A DNA stretch of 64,000 nucleotides, taken from NCBI GenBank assembly GCA_026184775.1, contig JANCYW010000014.1, positions 186,001 through 250,000 on the forward strand, written 5' to 3'. Below are positions 44,672-54,333 of this stretch, in pieces. Each line of letters opens with the position of its first letter. Within the stretch, counting starts at the first letter, position 1. The DNA comes from Cyanidium caldarium. Its lineage: Eukaryota > Rhodophyta > Bangiophyceae > Cyanidiales > Cyanidiaceae. The position numbers were made by a program, and so were the translations under genes. Below the pieces are notes generated by a model that worked only from the letters and a program-made list of their open reading frames with translations, did no database searches and had not been told where the DNA came from.

Positions 44672-46786
44672 ATGTTCAGTCAAAACCGTCGGGCGACTCT
44701 CGGTCCTGTGTCTTCAACGCATGCCAACGGGAGGTTTTCAATGAGCGGCGCGCCGGCTAGGCGCAAGTCGCTCATCCCGTTGAGTGGCCCGAGTGGCGCG
44801 CCCGTCCCGGAGCCGGACCGGGCCGGGCTGGCCACGCCTGCGAGTGCGGGACGCGGGCGGTTGCGACCGCAGGTGACCGTGACAGGTGCACGGGTGGACC
44901 CGCGGCCGCTGGGGGACCGGCACTATATGCAGGCGTGTGTGCGCAACTTGATTTGCTACCTGAGCGAGCACCACTTTGAGCACGCGATCTCGCCCAAGAC
45001 GCTGGCGAACCCGTCGGCCAAGGATTTTCAGGCCATTTTCACGTTTCTGATCCGACAATTGGACCCCAACTTTCAGTGGAGTGGCAAGTTCGAGGACGAG
45101 GTGCCGCAGCTGCTCAAGCGCCTGCAGTACCCGTTCACCGTGAGTAAGTCGGCGTTGTATGCGGTCGGTTCACCGCACACCTGGCCGACGCTACTGGGCT
45201 GTCTGACGTGGCTGGTGGAGCTGCTGGTGTACGATGCCGAGGCCCGCGTCATCAAAGAGCGCGAGACCGAGACGCTGATGCGACAGGCGGGCATGCTAGA
45301 GGGCGGCGCGGAGACGGACGGCGGGGTCGACCTCGACGAGGAGCGCGCCGCTGCCTCTCGTGCGGCTGCCGACGAGCGCCTCTTCTTCGATTATCTGACG
45401 GCCACTTACGAGGCGTTTTTGGCCGGCGCAGACGATTTTGACGAGTTCGATCGCGAGTTGGACACCGCGCTGGGCAGTCGCACCACCCACGCCGAGTCGC
45501 AAGTGCAGGAGCTGGAGACGCGGTTGGCGACGGCCAAGAGGCACATCGAGCAGCTCCAGTCGCAGAGTCAAGCGGCGCAAGCATCGCTCATGTCGCTTGC
45601 ACAGAAGCGAGAGGATTATTCGACGGATCTAGAAAAGTTCCGCAAGCTGATCGCGCAGCTCGAGTCCCACAAGGGCATGCTGGAGCGCAAATGCGCCGAA
45701 CGACAGACCGACTTGGAGCGCAAGTGCGCCGAACACGAGAGGCTCTCCGCCGAAGTGGACGCGCTCAAGGAGCGTCTGGCTCGGCAGCAGCTGAATGCCG
45801 TCGACGTGGAGCGCATCGCCCGCAAGCGGCGCGACCTGCGCGCCAACCAAGACCGGGTGCGACAGGCGCTCACCGAGGCCGAACGAAAACTGAAGGACGC
45901 CGAGGCCGCTCGCGACCAAGTGCAAAGTCGCGTCGACGATGCGCGACGCAGTTTGCGCGGTGCCGCCGAGGGCGTCGGCCTATCGGCATCGACGGTGGCC
46001 GAGTGTTTGTGGGGGCGTGCCGGTGACGGTGCCATCGACAACACCGAGGCGATCACGCAACCCAAGCGGACGCTTCAGCCACTGATCGACCAGCTGACCG
46101 AACGCCTGGCTGGGGAGATCGACGGCTTGCAGGCGGAGCTGCTGACGCTGCAGGAGAAGATCGATGCCGTGGAAGAGCAGGTGATGCTGCGGCGCAACGA
46201 CAACAACACGCTCGAGCTGAAACACCAGCGCCTCGAGTCGGACTACAAGGCGGAGCGCGAGACGATGGCCAGTCGGCTACGCGAGCTGGCCGACGAGGCC
46301 GCGGCACTGCAGGACGACACCGCCAAGCTGCGCGCGGAGAATCACGCGGCGATGCAAGCCAGCCAGCGGGCTATCGAGGGCAAGCAGGCCGAGTGGCGCG
46401 AAGCGGCGCGCGCCGTGGAGCAGGAGCGGGATCGCCTGCACGAGTCGCTCCTGGCAGCGGTGGAGAAACTGACCGAGCACAAGACCCACATTCAGGAGAC
46501 ACTCGGGGCGCTGAGAGAGGTGTTTGAGGGCATCGTGGAGGAGTTTATCGGCGACCGAGAACAGGAGACCGAGGAGCAGCGCTCGGTGGGCGCAACGGCC
46601 AGCCCACAGCCGACCACCGCCGAGTTGCAGCTGGAGGCGGTGTCGAAGCAGACCGAAAAGCTGGCGCTGCACTCGCCGGCCGGTCGGACAGCGGAGGCGA
46701 TATCGTCCAAGCCGGCACAACGGCAGCAGCGCCGGCAGCTGGACGAGAACGCCCCACCGAACGTCGCGCGCGTCCCGGCGCGATAG
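44672..46786 (+). CDS. NDC80: NDC80/HEC1, outer kinetochore microtubule-binding subunit
   Basis: Binds spindle microtubules at the kinetochore as part of the NDC80 complex. From ATG 44672 (704 residues; human 642) the N-terminal tail is basic (MFSQNRRATLGPVSSTHANG), with RRAT and ARRKS forming Aurora-type phosphorylation contexts. The calponin-homology domain covers about 60-180: YMQACVRNLICYLSEHHFEH, KDFQAIFTFLIRQLDPNFQW, EVPQLLKRLQYPFTVSKSAL, HTWPTLLGCLTWLVELLVYD. From about 260 to 655 it is long coiled coil, rich in Glu, Leu, Arg and Gln. The C-terminus is short and disordered. A later start at 44741 would remove part of the tail and seems less likely. Confidence 0.93.
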   Translation: MFSQNRRATLGPVSSTHANGRFSMSGAPARRKSLIPLSGPSGAPVPEPDRAGLATPASAGRGRLRPQVTVTGARVDPRPLGDRHYMQACVRNLICYLSEHHFEHAISPKTLANPSAKDFQAIFTFLIRQLDPNFQWSGKFEDEVPQLLKRLQYPFTVSKSALYAVGSPHTWPTLLGCLTWLVELLVYDAEARVIKERETETLMRQAGMLEGGAETDGGVDLDEERAAASRAAADERLFFDYLTATYEAFLAGADDFDEFDRELDTALGSRTTHAESQVQELETRLATAKRHIEQLQSQSQAAQASLMSLAQKREDYSTDLEKFRKLIAQLESHKGMLERKCAERQTDLERKCAEHERLSAEVDALKERLARQQLNAVDVERIARKRRDLRANQDRVRQALTEAERKLKDAEAARDQVQSRVDDARRSLRGAAEGVGLSASTVAECLWGRAGDGAIDNTEAITQPKRTLQPLIDQLTERLAGEIDGLQAELLTLQEKIDAVEEQVMLRRNDNNTLELKHQRLESDYKAERETMASRLRELADEAAALQDDTAKLRAENHAAMQASQRAIEGKQAEWREAARAVEQERDRLHESLLAAVEKLTEHKTHIQETLGALREVFEGIVEEFIGDREQETEEQRSVGATASPQPTTAELQLEAVSKQTEKLALHSPAGRTAEAISSKPAQRQQRRQLDENAPPNVARVPAR

Positions 46787-46919
46787 TGGGTGCGACACGA
46801 CAGGCATACCGCGTGACCGATACACCGGTCGCGCCCGCGTCCCGATAACACCGCCTCATATCTCTGTCTCTCCCTCGCGCCAGGTATTCCCATCCCTTTT
46901 CCAGCAGAAGGCGGGGATC

Positions 46920-48323
46920 CTACGGCTTGTAGTAGTGTGTGGGCACCAGCGGCATCTTGGCCACTTTGCCGGGCACCTTCTTGCCGCGCACCAGTACGTA
47001 GATCGGCGTGCCGGCCTTGCTGAATGCTTTGGCAACGTATCCCATACCGATGGCGGTGTTGAGCGACGGCGAGAAACCGCCCGAGGTGACCTCGCCGACG
47101 GCTTTTCCCTCCCCAGGGCTGCCGTCGCCCTCGGCGGCGAAGATGGGCTCGTGGCCGCGCGCCGGCGGACCGCCCTCCAGCGTGAACCCGACGCGCCGTT
47201 GCGGCACCAGCGACGGGTCGGCCACTTCGCGCAGGATCATCTCGGCGCCCAGGAAAGACACCCGCCCCGGGTCGGCGTTGGGGTTGCGGCGCGACTTGGC
47301 CACCGTCCAGGTCAGAGCCGCCTGCACCGGCGTTTTGTTCTCGTCGATGTCGTTGCCGTACAGGCACAGGCCGGCCTCCAGTCGCAGCGAGTCGCGGGCG
47401 CCCAGGCCGCACGGCACCACCTCGGTGTGATCTAGCAGCGCCTCGAAAAAGGCCGGCGCGTCAGCGTTGTGTACGCTAACCTCGAAGCCGTCCTCGCCAG
47501 TGTAACCGCATCGGCTGATGAGCGCATCGTGCGTGAACGACGGCGGACGCGTCGACACCGCCGTCATAAACGGCACCTGCTTCAAGTCGACGGCGCTCGC
47601 CGGTAACAACCGCTGCAACACCGTCATCGCCTGCGGGCCCTGCAGCGCCAGCAACGAACGATCGCCCAGCAGCTGCAGTTCTACATCCAGCGATTGTTCC
47701 CGACGCGCCAGCTCCGCCTGCTGCTGCATATGCGCCATATCCTTGTCCACGCACGCGCCGTTGATGACCATGCCCAGGCATTCGCGGCCGCCGGCATCGC
47801 GCCCCAGGTTGGTCACGATGGTGTCGTCGATAATACCGCCGTGCTCGGTGGTCAGCAGCGACAAGGTTGCGTGACCAGCACCCAGCGCCGCCACATCGGC
47901 CACCACCAGCCGTTCCAAAAAACGCACCCGATCCTTGCCGTACACCCGCACCTGGCCCATGTGAGACACGTCGAATACGCCGGCCGAGCGGCGCACGTGC
48001 AAGTGCTCCGCCTTGATGCCGCCGTGCGGCCCGGTGTACATCAACGGCAGCCAGTGCCCCGCAAACGGCACCATCCTTCCACCGCGCTCCACATGTTTGT
48101 CGTACAGAGCCGTCTTTTTGAGGCTGTCCTCGGCCGGCGCCGGCGCCGCCGACGGCTCCGTGCCCGATGCGGTGCTCAGCAATCTGGCCGCCGAAAAACG
48201 GGAGCGGGTGGAGATGGCGAGCGTCTTTGCGGTACCAGTGAGTGGAGTATGGAACAATCTCGATAGCGAATACCAAATACGCTGGTGGTGATGGGTGATC
48301 ACCCGCGGCGTTCCTGAATTCAT
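46920..48323 (-). CDS. Glycine cleavage system T protein (aminomethyltransferase), mitochondrial
   Basis: Takes the aminomethyl group from lipoylated H protein and passes it to tetrahydrofolate, releasing ammonia; central to photorespiration. From ATG 48323 (467 residues) the leader is rich in Ser, Arg and Thr and suits mitochondria. The core matches GcvT: MVPFAGHWLPLMY, RRSAGVFDVSHMGQVRV, DDTIVTNLGRDAG, ISRCGYTGEDGFEVSV, GLGARDSLRLEAGLCLYGND and the C-terminal IGEV-like block (VGEVTSGGFSPSLNTAIGMG). The length is slightly above the usual 400 because of the long leader. Convergent with NDC80; divergent from the phosphoesterase gene. Confidence 0.94.
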   Translation of the reverse strand: MNSGTPRVITHHHQRIWYSLSRLFHTPLTGTAKTLAISTRSRFSAARLLSTASGTEPSAAPAPAEDSLKKTALYDKHVERGGRMVPFAGHWLPLMYTGPHGGIKAEHLHVRRSAGVFDVSHMGQVRVYGKDRVRFLERLVVADVAALGAGHATLSLLTTEHGGIIDDTIVTNLGRDAGGRECLGMVINGACVDKDMAHMQQQAELARREQSLDVELQLLGDRSLLALQGPQAMTVLQRLLPASAVDLKQVPFMTAVSTRPPSFTHDALISRCGYTGEDGFEVSVHNADAPAFFEALLDHTEVVPCGLGARDSLRLEAGLCLYGNDIDENKTPVQAALTWTVAKSRRNPNADPGRVSFLGAEMILREVADPSLVPQRRVGFTLEGGPPARGHEPIFAAEGDGSPGEGKAVGEVTSGGFSPSLNTAIGMGYVAKAFSKAGTPIYVLVRGKKVPGKVAKMPLVPTHYYKP

Positions 48324-48513
48324 CGCGATGGACGCTATTGCGGTGCACGGCGGACCACCATCGATGGCCGATCGCCACAGACGATGCGACGTCGCGGCGA
48401 TGGCGCACACGATGGAGCAGAGGCGCGCGACACGAGACCGTGGAGCTTGCAGGAAGGGTGGAGGTTGGCGGCCGAGGGTATGTGTTGCAGAGTGACTGTT
48501 TCAAATTGATGTT

Positions 48514-50382
48514 ATGGACAGCGGCCGTGAAGAGAAGCGATCTTTGTTGAGGGATGGTCGAGACGATGTGGGAATTTCTGTCTGTCGGGAGCCGGGCGAT
48601 GGGCGGCAACGACGACTCGGTGGAACCCGTCGATGGACGCGACAGCTTTCCTTCGCCTTTGTGGGCAGTTTGCTCCTGGCCACGTTTCTCAGCATCTCGC
48701 TGGCCCGCCATCGGGATGCATCACCGATATCGCTTCTTGCGGCTCATAGGGGAGGCGGGGCGCAGCGCGCTTGTGATCGATTCTATTCCTCGCAGCGTAC
48801 GCTCGGCCGGCCGCCGTCGACATCACCGCAGTTGGGCGGAGACAGCGGACACGAACGAGAGCAGTACGTGGCACCGTGTCCCTGTGGCATGGGGCGGACG
48901 CACCTCCGCGAATGCGACACCTTTCTATGGATTGGTGACCTGCACGTGGACCTGCATTTCGACCCGCGAGTCCCGGCCACCGGCTCCAACGGCACCGGCG
49001 TCTGTCGGCAATCGGGCATTCCGACGGATCCTATGTCGACAACGGACATGTCCGAGGCGACGTCATCACCTTTCGGGTATGGCCGGGTGGGCTGCGACCC
49101 GCCGCCGCGTCTGCTGCATTCCCTGATGCAGGCCATGCGGGCAGCGGACCCGCATCCGGCGTTTGTGCTGGTCACCGGCGACTTGAGCGCGCACGCGATG
49201 CCGAATCGCACAGCGGTGCTGCACAACTTGCGCTACGTTACCGCGGCGCTTCATGAGGGGCTATGCGGCGGAAAGGGCCGTGATGCACCTTCGGACGTGC
49301 CATGCCGATTCGCGGTGGCGCTGGGGAATATGGACGTGTTCCCTGACAACTACATCGAGGAGGGTAACGCCAGCGACACTGTTGAAGGTGCCGCGGACGT
49401 CGACACCGACGATCCAGTGGTGCACTTGCGCGACATCTATCGCATCTACACCGACGCCGGCCTGATCGATGCGGACGACGCGACAGTGCGGCAGACGTTC
49501 CTGCGCGGCGGTTACTACCGGGCGTACGATGATGCTAACGTACGGGTGCTGGTTCTGAACACGCTGTATTACACGGTGGCGCGGGTATTTCGTCGGGAAA
49601 TGCAGAGCACTGCAGACCAGCAGGCGCCGGGGCATCGCCCCTTCGCCACCATTCCGTGTGCAGCACGGATGAGTCGTCGGACGGGTGTCGCCGATGACCC
49701 GGCCGGGCAACTGGAGTGGTTGCGCACCGAGCTGGCGGATGCGCGACGACGAGAGCGCGCGGTGTTGCTGGCATCGCATGTGGCGCCCGGTGACAAGGAC
49801 GGCGCTCCCAACTGGTGTGCGCACTATGCAGAGGCGTATGCACGCATCCTGTCTGAGTTCCGTGATGTGATGGCGATGCAGTTTTTCGGCGATCACACCC
49901 GCGACGAGTGGCGCGCCTGGCGACCGGTGGGCGCGAGGCGCGGCGAGAGCGAGACGGCCATCCCGGCACTGATCCATCCGGGTCTGACGCCGCGGAAGAG
50001 ACGGTTCGGCGCGCCGGTGTTTCGAAATGTCTTTTTCGGTAAGGGCATTGGGAGTGGCCGATGGCAACACGCCAATATATCTCCAGCGACAGTGGTGCTG
50101 GATTATTATTCGTGGGCGTTTCCGTTGGCGGACACGGCGATGCGGCGAGCGATGCTGCCGCCGCCGCTTCGCGACCGCCCGAAATGGCGCTGGCGTTACA
50201 GTTTCTGTCAACAGTACGGCGTGGCGGACATGTCGCCGGAGGGTATGACGGAGCTGGCGCGTCGTATGGCGCACAATGACACGCTGCTTCAGGCGTACCT
50301 GTTGCGCATGAACGACGGCTACGAAGGCGATATCGACTTTGATCAAGCGCTGCTGGGAGTGAAACTTCTAGATGCTGTGTGA
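48514..50382 (+). CDS. Acid-sphingomyelinase-like metallophosphoesterase with altered site
   Basis: 622 residues from ATG 48514. A short basic tail and a hydrophobic segment near 45-65 (LSFAFVGSLLLATFLSISLA) give a type II anchored, secretory protein. The calcineurin-like fold of the sphingomyelinase phosphodiesterase family is traceable: LWIGDLHVDLHFDP (first metal pair), LVTGDLSAH, VALGNMDVFPDNY, LLASHVAPGDKD and MQFFGDHTRDEW. In active members the third motif is GNHD and the last is GHTH; here they read GNMD and GDHT. The His acid and a metal His are therefore changed, and hydrolytic activity is doubtful. Other family landmarks, such as GGYYRAYDDANVRVLVLNT, are kept. Confidence 0.8.
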   Translation: MDSGREEKRSLLRDGRDDVGISVCREPGDGRQRRLGGTRRWTRQLSFAFVGSLLLATFLSISLARHRDASPISLLAAHRGGGAQRACDRFYSSQRTLGRPPSTSPQLGGDSGHEREQYVAPCPCGMGRTHLRECDTFLWIGDLHVDLHFDPRVPATGSNGTGVCRQSGIPTDPMSTTDMSEATSSPFGYGRVGCDPPPRLLHSLMQAMRAADPHPAFVLVTGDLSAHAMPNRTAVLHNLRYVTAALHEGLCGGKGRDAPSDVPCRFAVALGNMDVFPDNYIEEGNASDTVEGAADVDTDDPVVHLRDIYRIYTDAGLIDADDATVRQTFLRGGYYRAYDDANVRVLVLNTLYYTVARVFRREMQSTADQQAPGHRPFATIPCAARMSRRTGVADDPAGQLEWLRTELADARRRERAVLLASHVAPGDKDGAPNWCAHYAEAYARILSEFRDVMAMQFFGDHTRDEWRAWRPVGARRGESETAIPALIHPGLTPRKRRFGAPVFRNVFFGKGIGSGRWQHANISPATVVLDYYSWAFPLADTAMRRAMLPPPLRDRPKWRWRYSFCQQYGVADMSPEGMTELARRMAHNDTLLQAYLLRMNDGYEGDIDFDQALLGVKLLDAV

Positions 50383-50570
50383 GGACATGCATATTGCGAA
50401 TATGGTTGGTGGAAACAGTGCTTGGCGTAAGAGCATCGCCTATTCGCAGGCACGTTCTCCGCGGCAAGTTCCGCGTGACCCGAATCCGAAATCCCGAACG
50501 AACGCCGAATTTTTCCACCCGACCGTTCCGGTTCCGCCTTCTCCTCAGTTCGTCCCTCGTACTCGCTTCC

Positions 50571-51482
50571 ATGCGGTCGTGGCGGGAGCGCGTGTGTCGG
50601 ACGGCGCCCGTTCCACGATGGCTGGCACACCTCATCGACACCATTATCCTGGCGGCGCTGGCGCTGCTGGTGGTGCACAGCGTGAGTCAAGGGGCGGGTC
50701 CGCGGCGGATGCAGATGGCGCGAGTGGCGGAGGCGGTGAAGGGGGGAACGCTCCCAGCCGCGCGCATCGGTGCAGCGCTGCGGCAGAGGTTCGGCAGGAG
50801 GGCCGAGTGGCCGCAGTGGGCGCCGTTGGAGGTCACAGGTAGTGCTCGCGAGGCGCTCGCCCGGTCCGCGGTGCTGTCCAAGACGGCCGAGTCGTTGTCG
50901 TTCGGGAGCACCTGGCCGGTCGAGGCACTGCGTCGCGCGGCGGGCAACGGGAGCGTGTCGGCGACGCCAGCCAGCACTACCAGAGCCAACGCCGTGGGCG
51001 CCATCGTCCTGGGGGTGCTGTTGGTGGCGTTGTTCGTGTTGTACCTGATCGGTTTCTTCGGGGTGTTGCGCAAGTGCGGCTATCCCGGCTGGTACGCGGT
51101 GATGCCCTTCACCGGCCCGCTGGCGCTGTGTGAAGCCGGCGGCAACGTGTGGCTGTGGGTGGTGGCCAAACTGCTCACCTACCCGCCGCTGTCTACTGTG
51201 GCCGACGTGTTCATCTTTTACGGTCTGTCGGTGTCGTTTGTGGGCAAGCGTAGCGGTGGCGCTGGCGCAGAGGGCTGGAGCGCGGCGCCGTCGGAAAAGT
51301 CCATCTGGGACGACTTTAGCTGGTCGGCGTTTTGGCTGACGGTCGGGTTCTTGTTTGTGCCGTTCCTGGCGTTTCCACTGGTGGCGTTCCACGACGGGAT
51401 GCAGTACGACGCGCGGTACCGGGCAAGGCTGGCCGAACGGATGGGTAGTGGTGGCGCTGCAGAATATGAACCGATTGCCTGA
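50571..51482 (+). CDS. Small multi-helix membrane protein, DUF5684-like
   Basis: 303 residues from ATG 50571; the frame is open upstream to 50379 but that part lacks protein character. There are four to five hydrophobic segments: one near 25-40, then VGAIVLGVLLVALFVLYLIGF, WLWVVAKLLTYPPLSTVADVF and FWLTVGFLFVPFLAFPLVAF. The order W/G-turn (KCGYPGWYAVMPFTGPLALCE), helix, then a final aromatic AFHDGMQYD resembles DUF5684-type proteins, in which KAGKPGWAAIVPIYN precedes two helices and a closing YN/YD. No catalytic motif is visible. Role unknown. Confidence 0.6.
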   Translation: MRSWRERVCRTAPVPRWLAHLIDTIILAALALLVVHSVSQGAGPRRMQMARVAEAVKGGTLPAARIGAALRQRFGRRAEWPQWAPLEVTGSAREALARSAVLSKTAESLSFGSTWPVEALRRAAGNGSVSATPASTTRANAVGAIVLGVLLVALFVLYLIGFFGVLRKCGYPGWYAVMPFTGPLALCEAGGNVWLWVVAKLLTYPPLSTVADVFIFYGLSVSFVGKRSGGAGAEGWSAAPSEKSIWDDFSWSAFWLTVGFLFVPFLAFPLVAFHDGMQYDARYRARLAERMGSGGAAEYEPIA

Positions 51483-51804
51483 GAAGGACGACAGGCGGGA
51501 ACGAAGCAAGCAATGGGCAGTGCTGGTGTCGCTTAGAGAATGGGGCGTAAACGAGGCAGCTCGAGCGCTCTGTACTCCTCACATCGTGACCGGTGCGCGC
51601 GTATGCATCACTCGCAATGACTTTCCAATGTGGCCTGTGCGGTAAACGCAAGTGTCCCAGTCGAGTCGATGACTCGTCCCGTTCCAGCTCACCTTTCAAA
51701 GCCGCAATGATCAACTCGGCGAATATCTCCTCCACACATCGTCATCCACATCCGATGTTCACAGTGTCAGCCCCCTCACCATTTCACGCTCCACGCGCAC
51801 CGGT
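51483..51804. other. Intergenic, convergent 3' region, no gene seen
   Basis: About 320 bp between two convergent stops, long for this window. A minus-strand frame from 51735 starts MEEIFAELIIAALKGELERD and looks briefly protein-like, but it soon turns into the antisense of the upstream gene. I do not call it. Confidence 0.35.
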
Positions 51805-54333
51805 TCAAAAGTTCTCCCTCATGAAGAATACGTTGCGCGGCGGCTTGCCGTGCGTCCGCCGGCGGCTACGGGCATCGCGGAGGCTCTGACGCACGCTGTC
51901 GACGATGGAGTCGTTGCCACATAGGAACACACCGTGCCGCACCTTGTTGGAGAAGACGCGGGTGCGGTGGAATTGTCCCAGCGAGCCGATGGCGCTGTCG
52001 TCGATCGCGAAGTCCTCGTCCCAATCCGCCCGTCCGTCCTGATCCATCAGCTCCTCCATGTGGGACGTGAAATCGGGCCGGCCGGCGAAGAAGCGCAGCG
52101 CATCGCCGCAATCCGCCGGCAGCGCCGACTTGGCCTCCGCTCCATCCGGCACCTCCGGCCTGGTGATGTAGATGTGCATGCGGAGGCGCGGGCGGCGGGC
52201 ATCGCGCGTGCACTGCATCTCCGCCAGTTCGTACAACGTGTCCAGGAACCACAGATCGCGAGCGTGACGCACCACCCACAGGAAAGTGATGGTGCGCACC
52301 CGCGACCACGCTGGATCCCGTTCGGGGGCAGAACCATGGTCGTTGCGGTGGCGGCCGCGCCGCAACAGATGCCGCCGTACAAAATCGACGCCCGGGGTGG
52401 AGCTCCACGTCCACGACCGCGGAAGAAAAAAGAAGAACAGCAGCAGCACGAACAGGGATATGTGCAGCGGGGTGGAGATGATCACAAACATCCACTTCCA
52501 CGAGTACGCCTCCAACCTGGCCGCCGCTTCCGTTTCGGTGCCCAGCAACTCGAAGTAATTGGCCACCAGCAACGAACACAGCACCGCATTGGTGATGGCC
52601 ACGCCATACCACAGGAACAATAGCAAGCCGCGCGGCATACACAGGTACCGCCAGTAGGGCGGATTGGAGCTCAGGCGCATGTCCGCAAACACCGTCGGCG
52701 TGATCATGCCCACGATCACCAGAAAGAGAAACAGGCTGGCAGTGAAGGCACTGATCTTGCTGAATGCACCCAGAAAGATGGACAGCGTCAAGTCCGCCAG
52801 ACATGTCCACAGAATGGAGAACAGCCACAGGTTGCTGAGCACGACGGCGGAGAAGCGCCCCAGGCGCGTAATGCCCTGCATGGCGTGCAGACGTCGACGC
52901 AGCAGCTTGCACGGCTCGATAGCGGTGACGGTCGATGTGTCATCCGCGCTACTGAGGCGACTGGCGGCGCCGTCGGAGTCAGCGTCGACATCGATCTTCT
53001 TCAGCCATTCGGGCAGGGTCGGCACCGCCTCGTCGGTCTCCGCATCCTCCGCCTCGCTAAAGCACAGCGCCGGCGGAGGCACGGGATCCGGCAACACCAC
53101 ACTGCACAGCTCGCGCACGATGGACACCATGGGGGTGGCGCCGACACCAGCACCGATCAGCACCTGGTGCATGAAATTCTGATGGCTCTGTGCAGGCGCC
53201 CCGTACGGGCCGGCCATCAGAATGTAACCAAAGTCTTTGCGCATCTCGGGAGGGCGTGCTGCTGCCACCGGGGCGCGCGCCGTGCCGAGCTCGGCATCCG
53301 CCCGAGTGCCGCCGTCCTCGCTCTCCGCCAGCGCCTTGAGCGCGTTGGTCCACTTGCCGACCGCTGCCGCGAAAAATACCATGGTGTCCTTCTCGTGTTG
53401 TGGCGAGCTGGCCACCGTGAACGGGTGCCAGCCGCCGACCACCGACAGCCGCGCGTCCCAGCTGGAGCGCCACGCTAGCTTAAAGTACTGGCCGGCCACA
53501 AAAGTGCGGCCGGCGCGCTCCACCTCCAGACGGACCACGTTGGAGTTTTCGTTGGAGATGCGCACCGAGCGCACCTTGTGGGGCGTGAACGCCGCCGCAA
53601 AGGCGTGGTAGAAGCGGTCCACAAAGTAGAGCGCCAGCGGGCCGGCGAAAAAGTATACGGTCCACGGCCGGCCGCCGCGCAACCCATGAAAGATAAGCGC
53701 CACGTAGACGAGGATGGCCAGCGGCACGTGGCTCGCCCAGAACACGCGATATACGCGGCGGCGCACGCGCTCCAGCGACAGCAGGTTCACCAGCGGCAGC
53801 ATCACCATCAGCGCCACGCCAGTGGCAAACACCATGGTGGTGGGTATGCGGTCCGAGTTTTGGAAAAAGCCGCCCCGGAATGGCAGCGTGCCGATGGCTA
53901 TCACCACCGTCAGCGCGATGCCGTGTAGCCAGCCGGTGATGGCCAACGACCAGGCGATCATAGAGTGCAGCTCGGGCAGCCACCGGCCCACGCTCAGAAT
54001 GTCGTACAACGGCACCCGGTACAGCAGCGTAGCCAGGGTGCGGTTGGAGGTGATCGGCAGCAACAGCGCGTTGAATGTGGCCACGTAGCCGAAACCGCGC
54101 CCGACCACCGCGAAATACCGGCCGGTGGGCGGAGCCAGCTGCTGGCCCAATTCGTACTTCACGCCATACGCGAAGAACCACAGCTGCGAACAGATGTACA
54201 ACAACGTTAACGACCAGAACAGCCCCGACTCGCCCACACGCTCATTCCACAGCTCCAGGCGGCGTCGCAAGCCGCTGGGGCAATGCCCATCCCCGTCCGG
54301 TTCACGCTGGCGCTGCGTCTTTCCCGTTAGCAT
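51805..54333 (-). CDS. NADPH oxidase / ferric reductase with membrane insert in NADPH domain
   Basis: Transmembrane flavocytochrome that moves electrons from NADPH through FAD and two hemes to oxygen or ferric iron. From ATG 54333 (842 residues) the N-terminal membrane domain has paired heme histidines: LHSMIAWSLAITGWLHG and FWASHVPLAILVYVALIFHG. The FAD motif is GGWHPFTVASSP (about 315) and the NADPH-site glycine loop LIGAGVGATPMVSIV (about 390). Then, at about 490-645, there is a block of four hydrophobic helices before the NADPH domain resumes and ends with GVFLCGNDSIVDSVRQSL (about 795) and NVFFMRENF. An insert of extra helices at this place is, as I recall, a reported trait of red algal oxidases. 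No EF-hands are seen at the N-terminus. Confidence 0.88.
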   Translation of the reverse strand: MLTGKTQRQREPDGDGHCPSGLRRRLELWNERVGESGLFWSLTLLYICSQLWFFAYGVKYELGQQLAPPTGRYFAVVGRGFGYVATFNALLLPITSNRTLATLLYRVPLYDILSVGRWLPELHSMIAWSLAITGWLHGIALTVVIAIGTLPFRGGFFQNSDRIPTTMVFATGVALMVMLPLVNLLSLERVRRRVYRVFWASHVPLAILVYVALIFHGLRGGRPWTVYFFAGPLALYFVDRFYHAFAAAFTPHKVRSVRISNENSNVVRLEVERAGRTFVAGQYFKLAWRSSWDARLSVVGGWHPFTVASSPQHEKDTMVFFAAAVGKWTNALKALAESEDGGTRADAELGTARAPVAAARPPEMRKDFGYILMAGPYGAPAQSHQNFMHQVLIGAGVGATPMVSIVRELCSVVLPDPVPPPALCFSEAEDAETDEAVPTLPEWLKKIDVDADSDGAASRLSSADDTSTVTAIEPCKLLRRRLHAMQGITRLGRFSAVVLSNLWLFSILWTCLADLTLSIFLGAFSKISAFTASLFLFLVIVGMITPTVFADMRLSSNPPYWRYLCMPRGLLLFLWYGVAITNAVLCSLLVANYFELLGTETEAAARLEAYSWKWMFVIISTPLHISLFVLLLFFFFLPRSWTWSSTPGVDFVRRHLLRRGRHRNDHGSAPERDPAWSRVRTITFLWVVRHARDLWFLDTLYELAEMQCTRDARRPRLRMHIYITRPEVPDGAEAKSALPADCGDALRFFAGRPDFTSHMEELMDQDGRADWDEDFAIDDSAIGSLGQFHRTRVFSNKVRHGVFLCGNDSIVDSVRQSLRDARSRRRTHGKPPRNVFFMRENF

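Noticed and set aside
51316-51735. Minus-strand ORF starting MEEIFAELIIAALKGELERD
   Set aside because: Only the first 20 or so residues look protein-like; the rest is antisense to the DUF5684-like gene and low in character.
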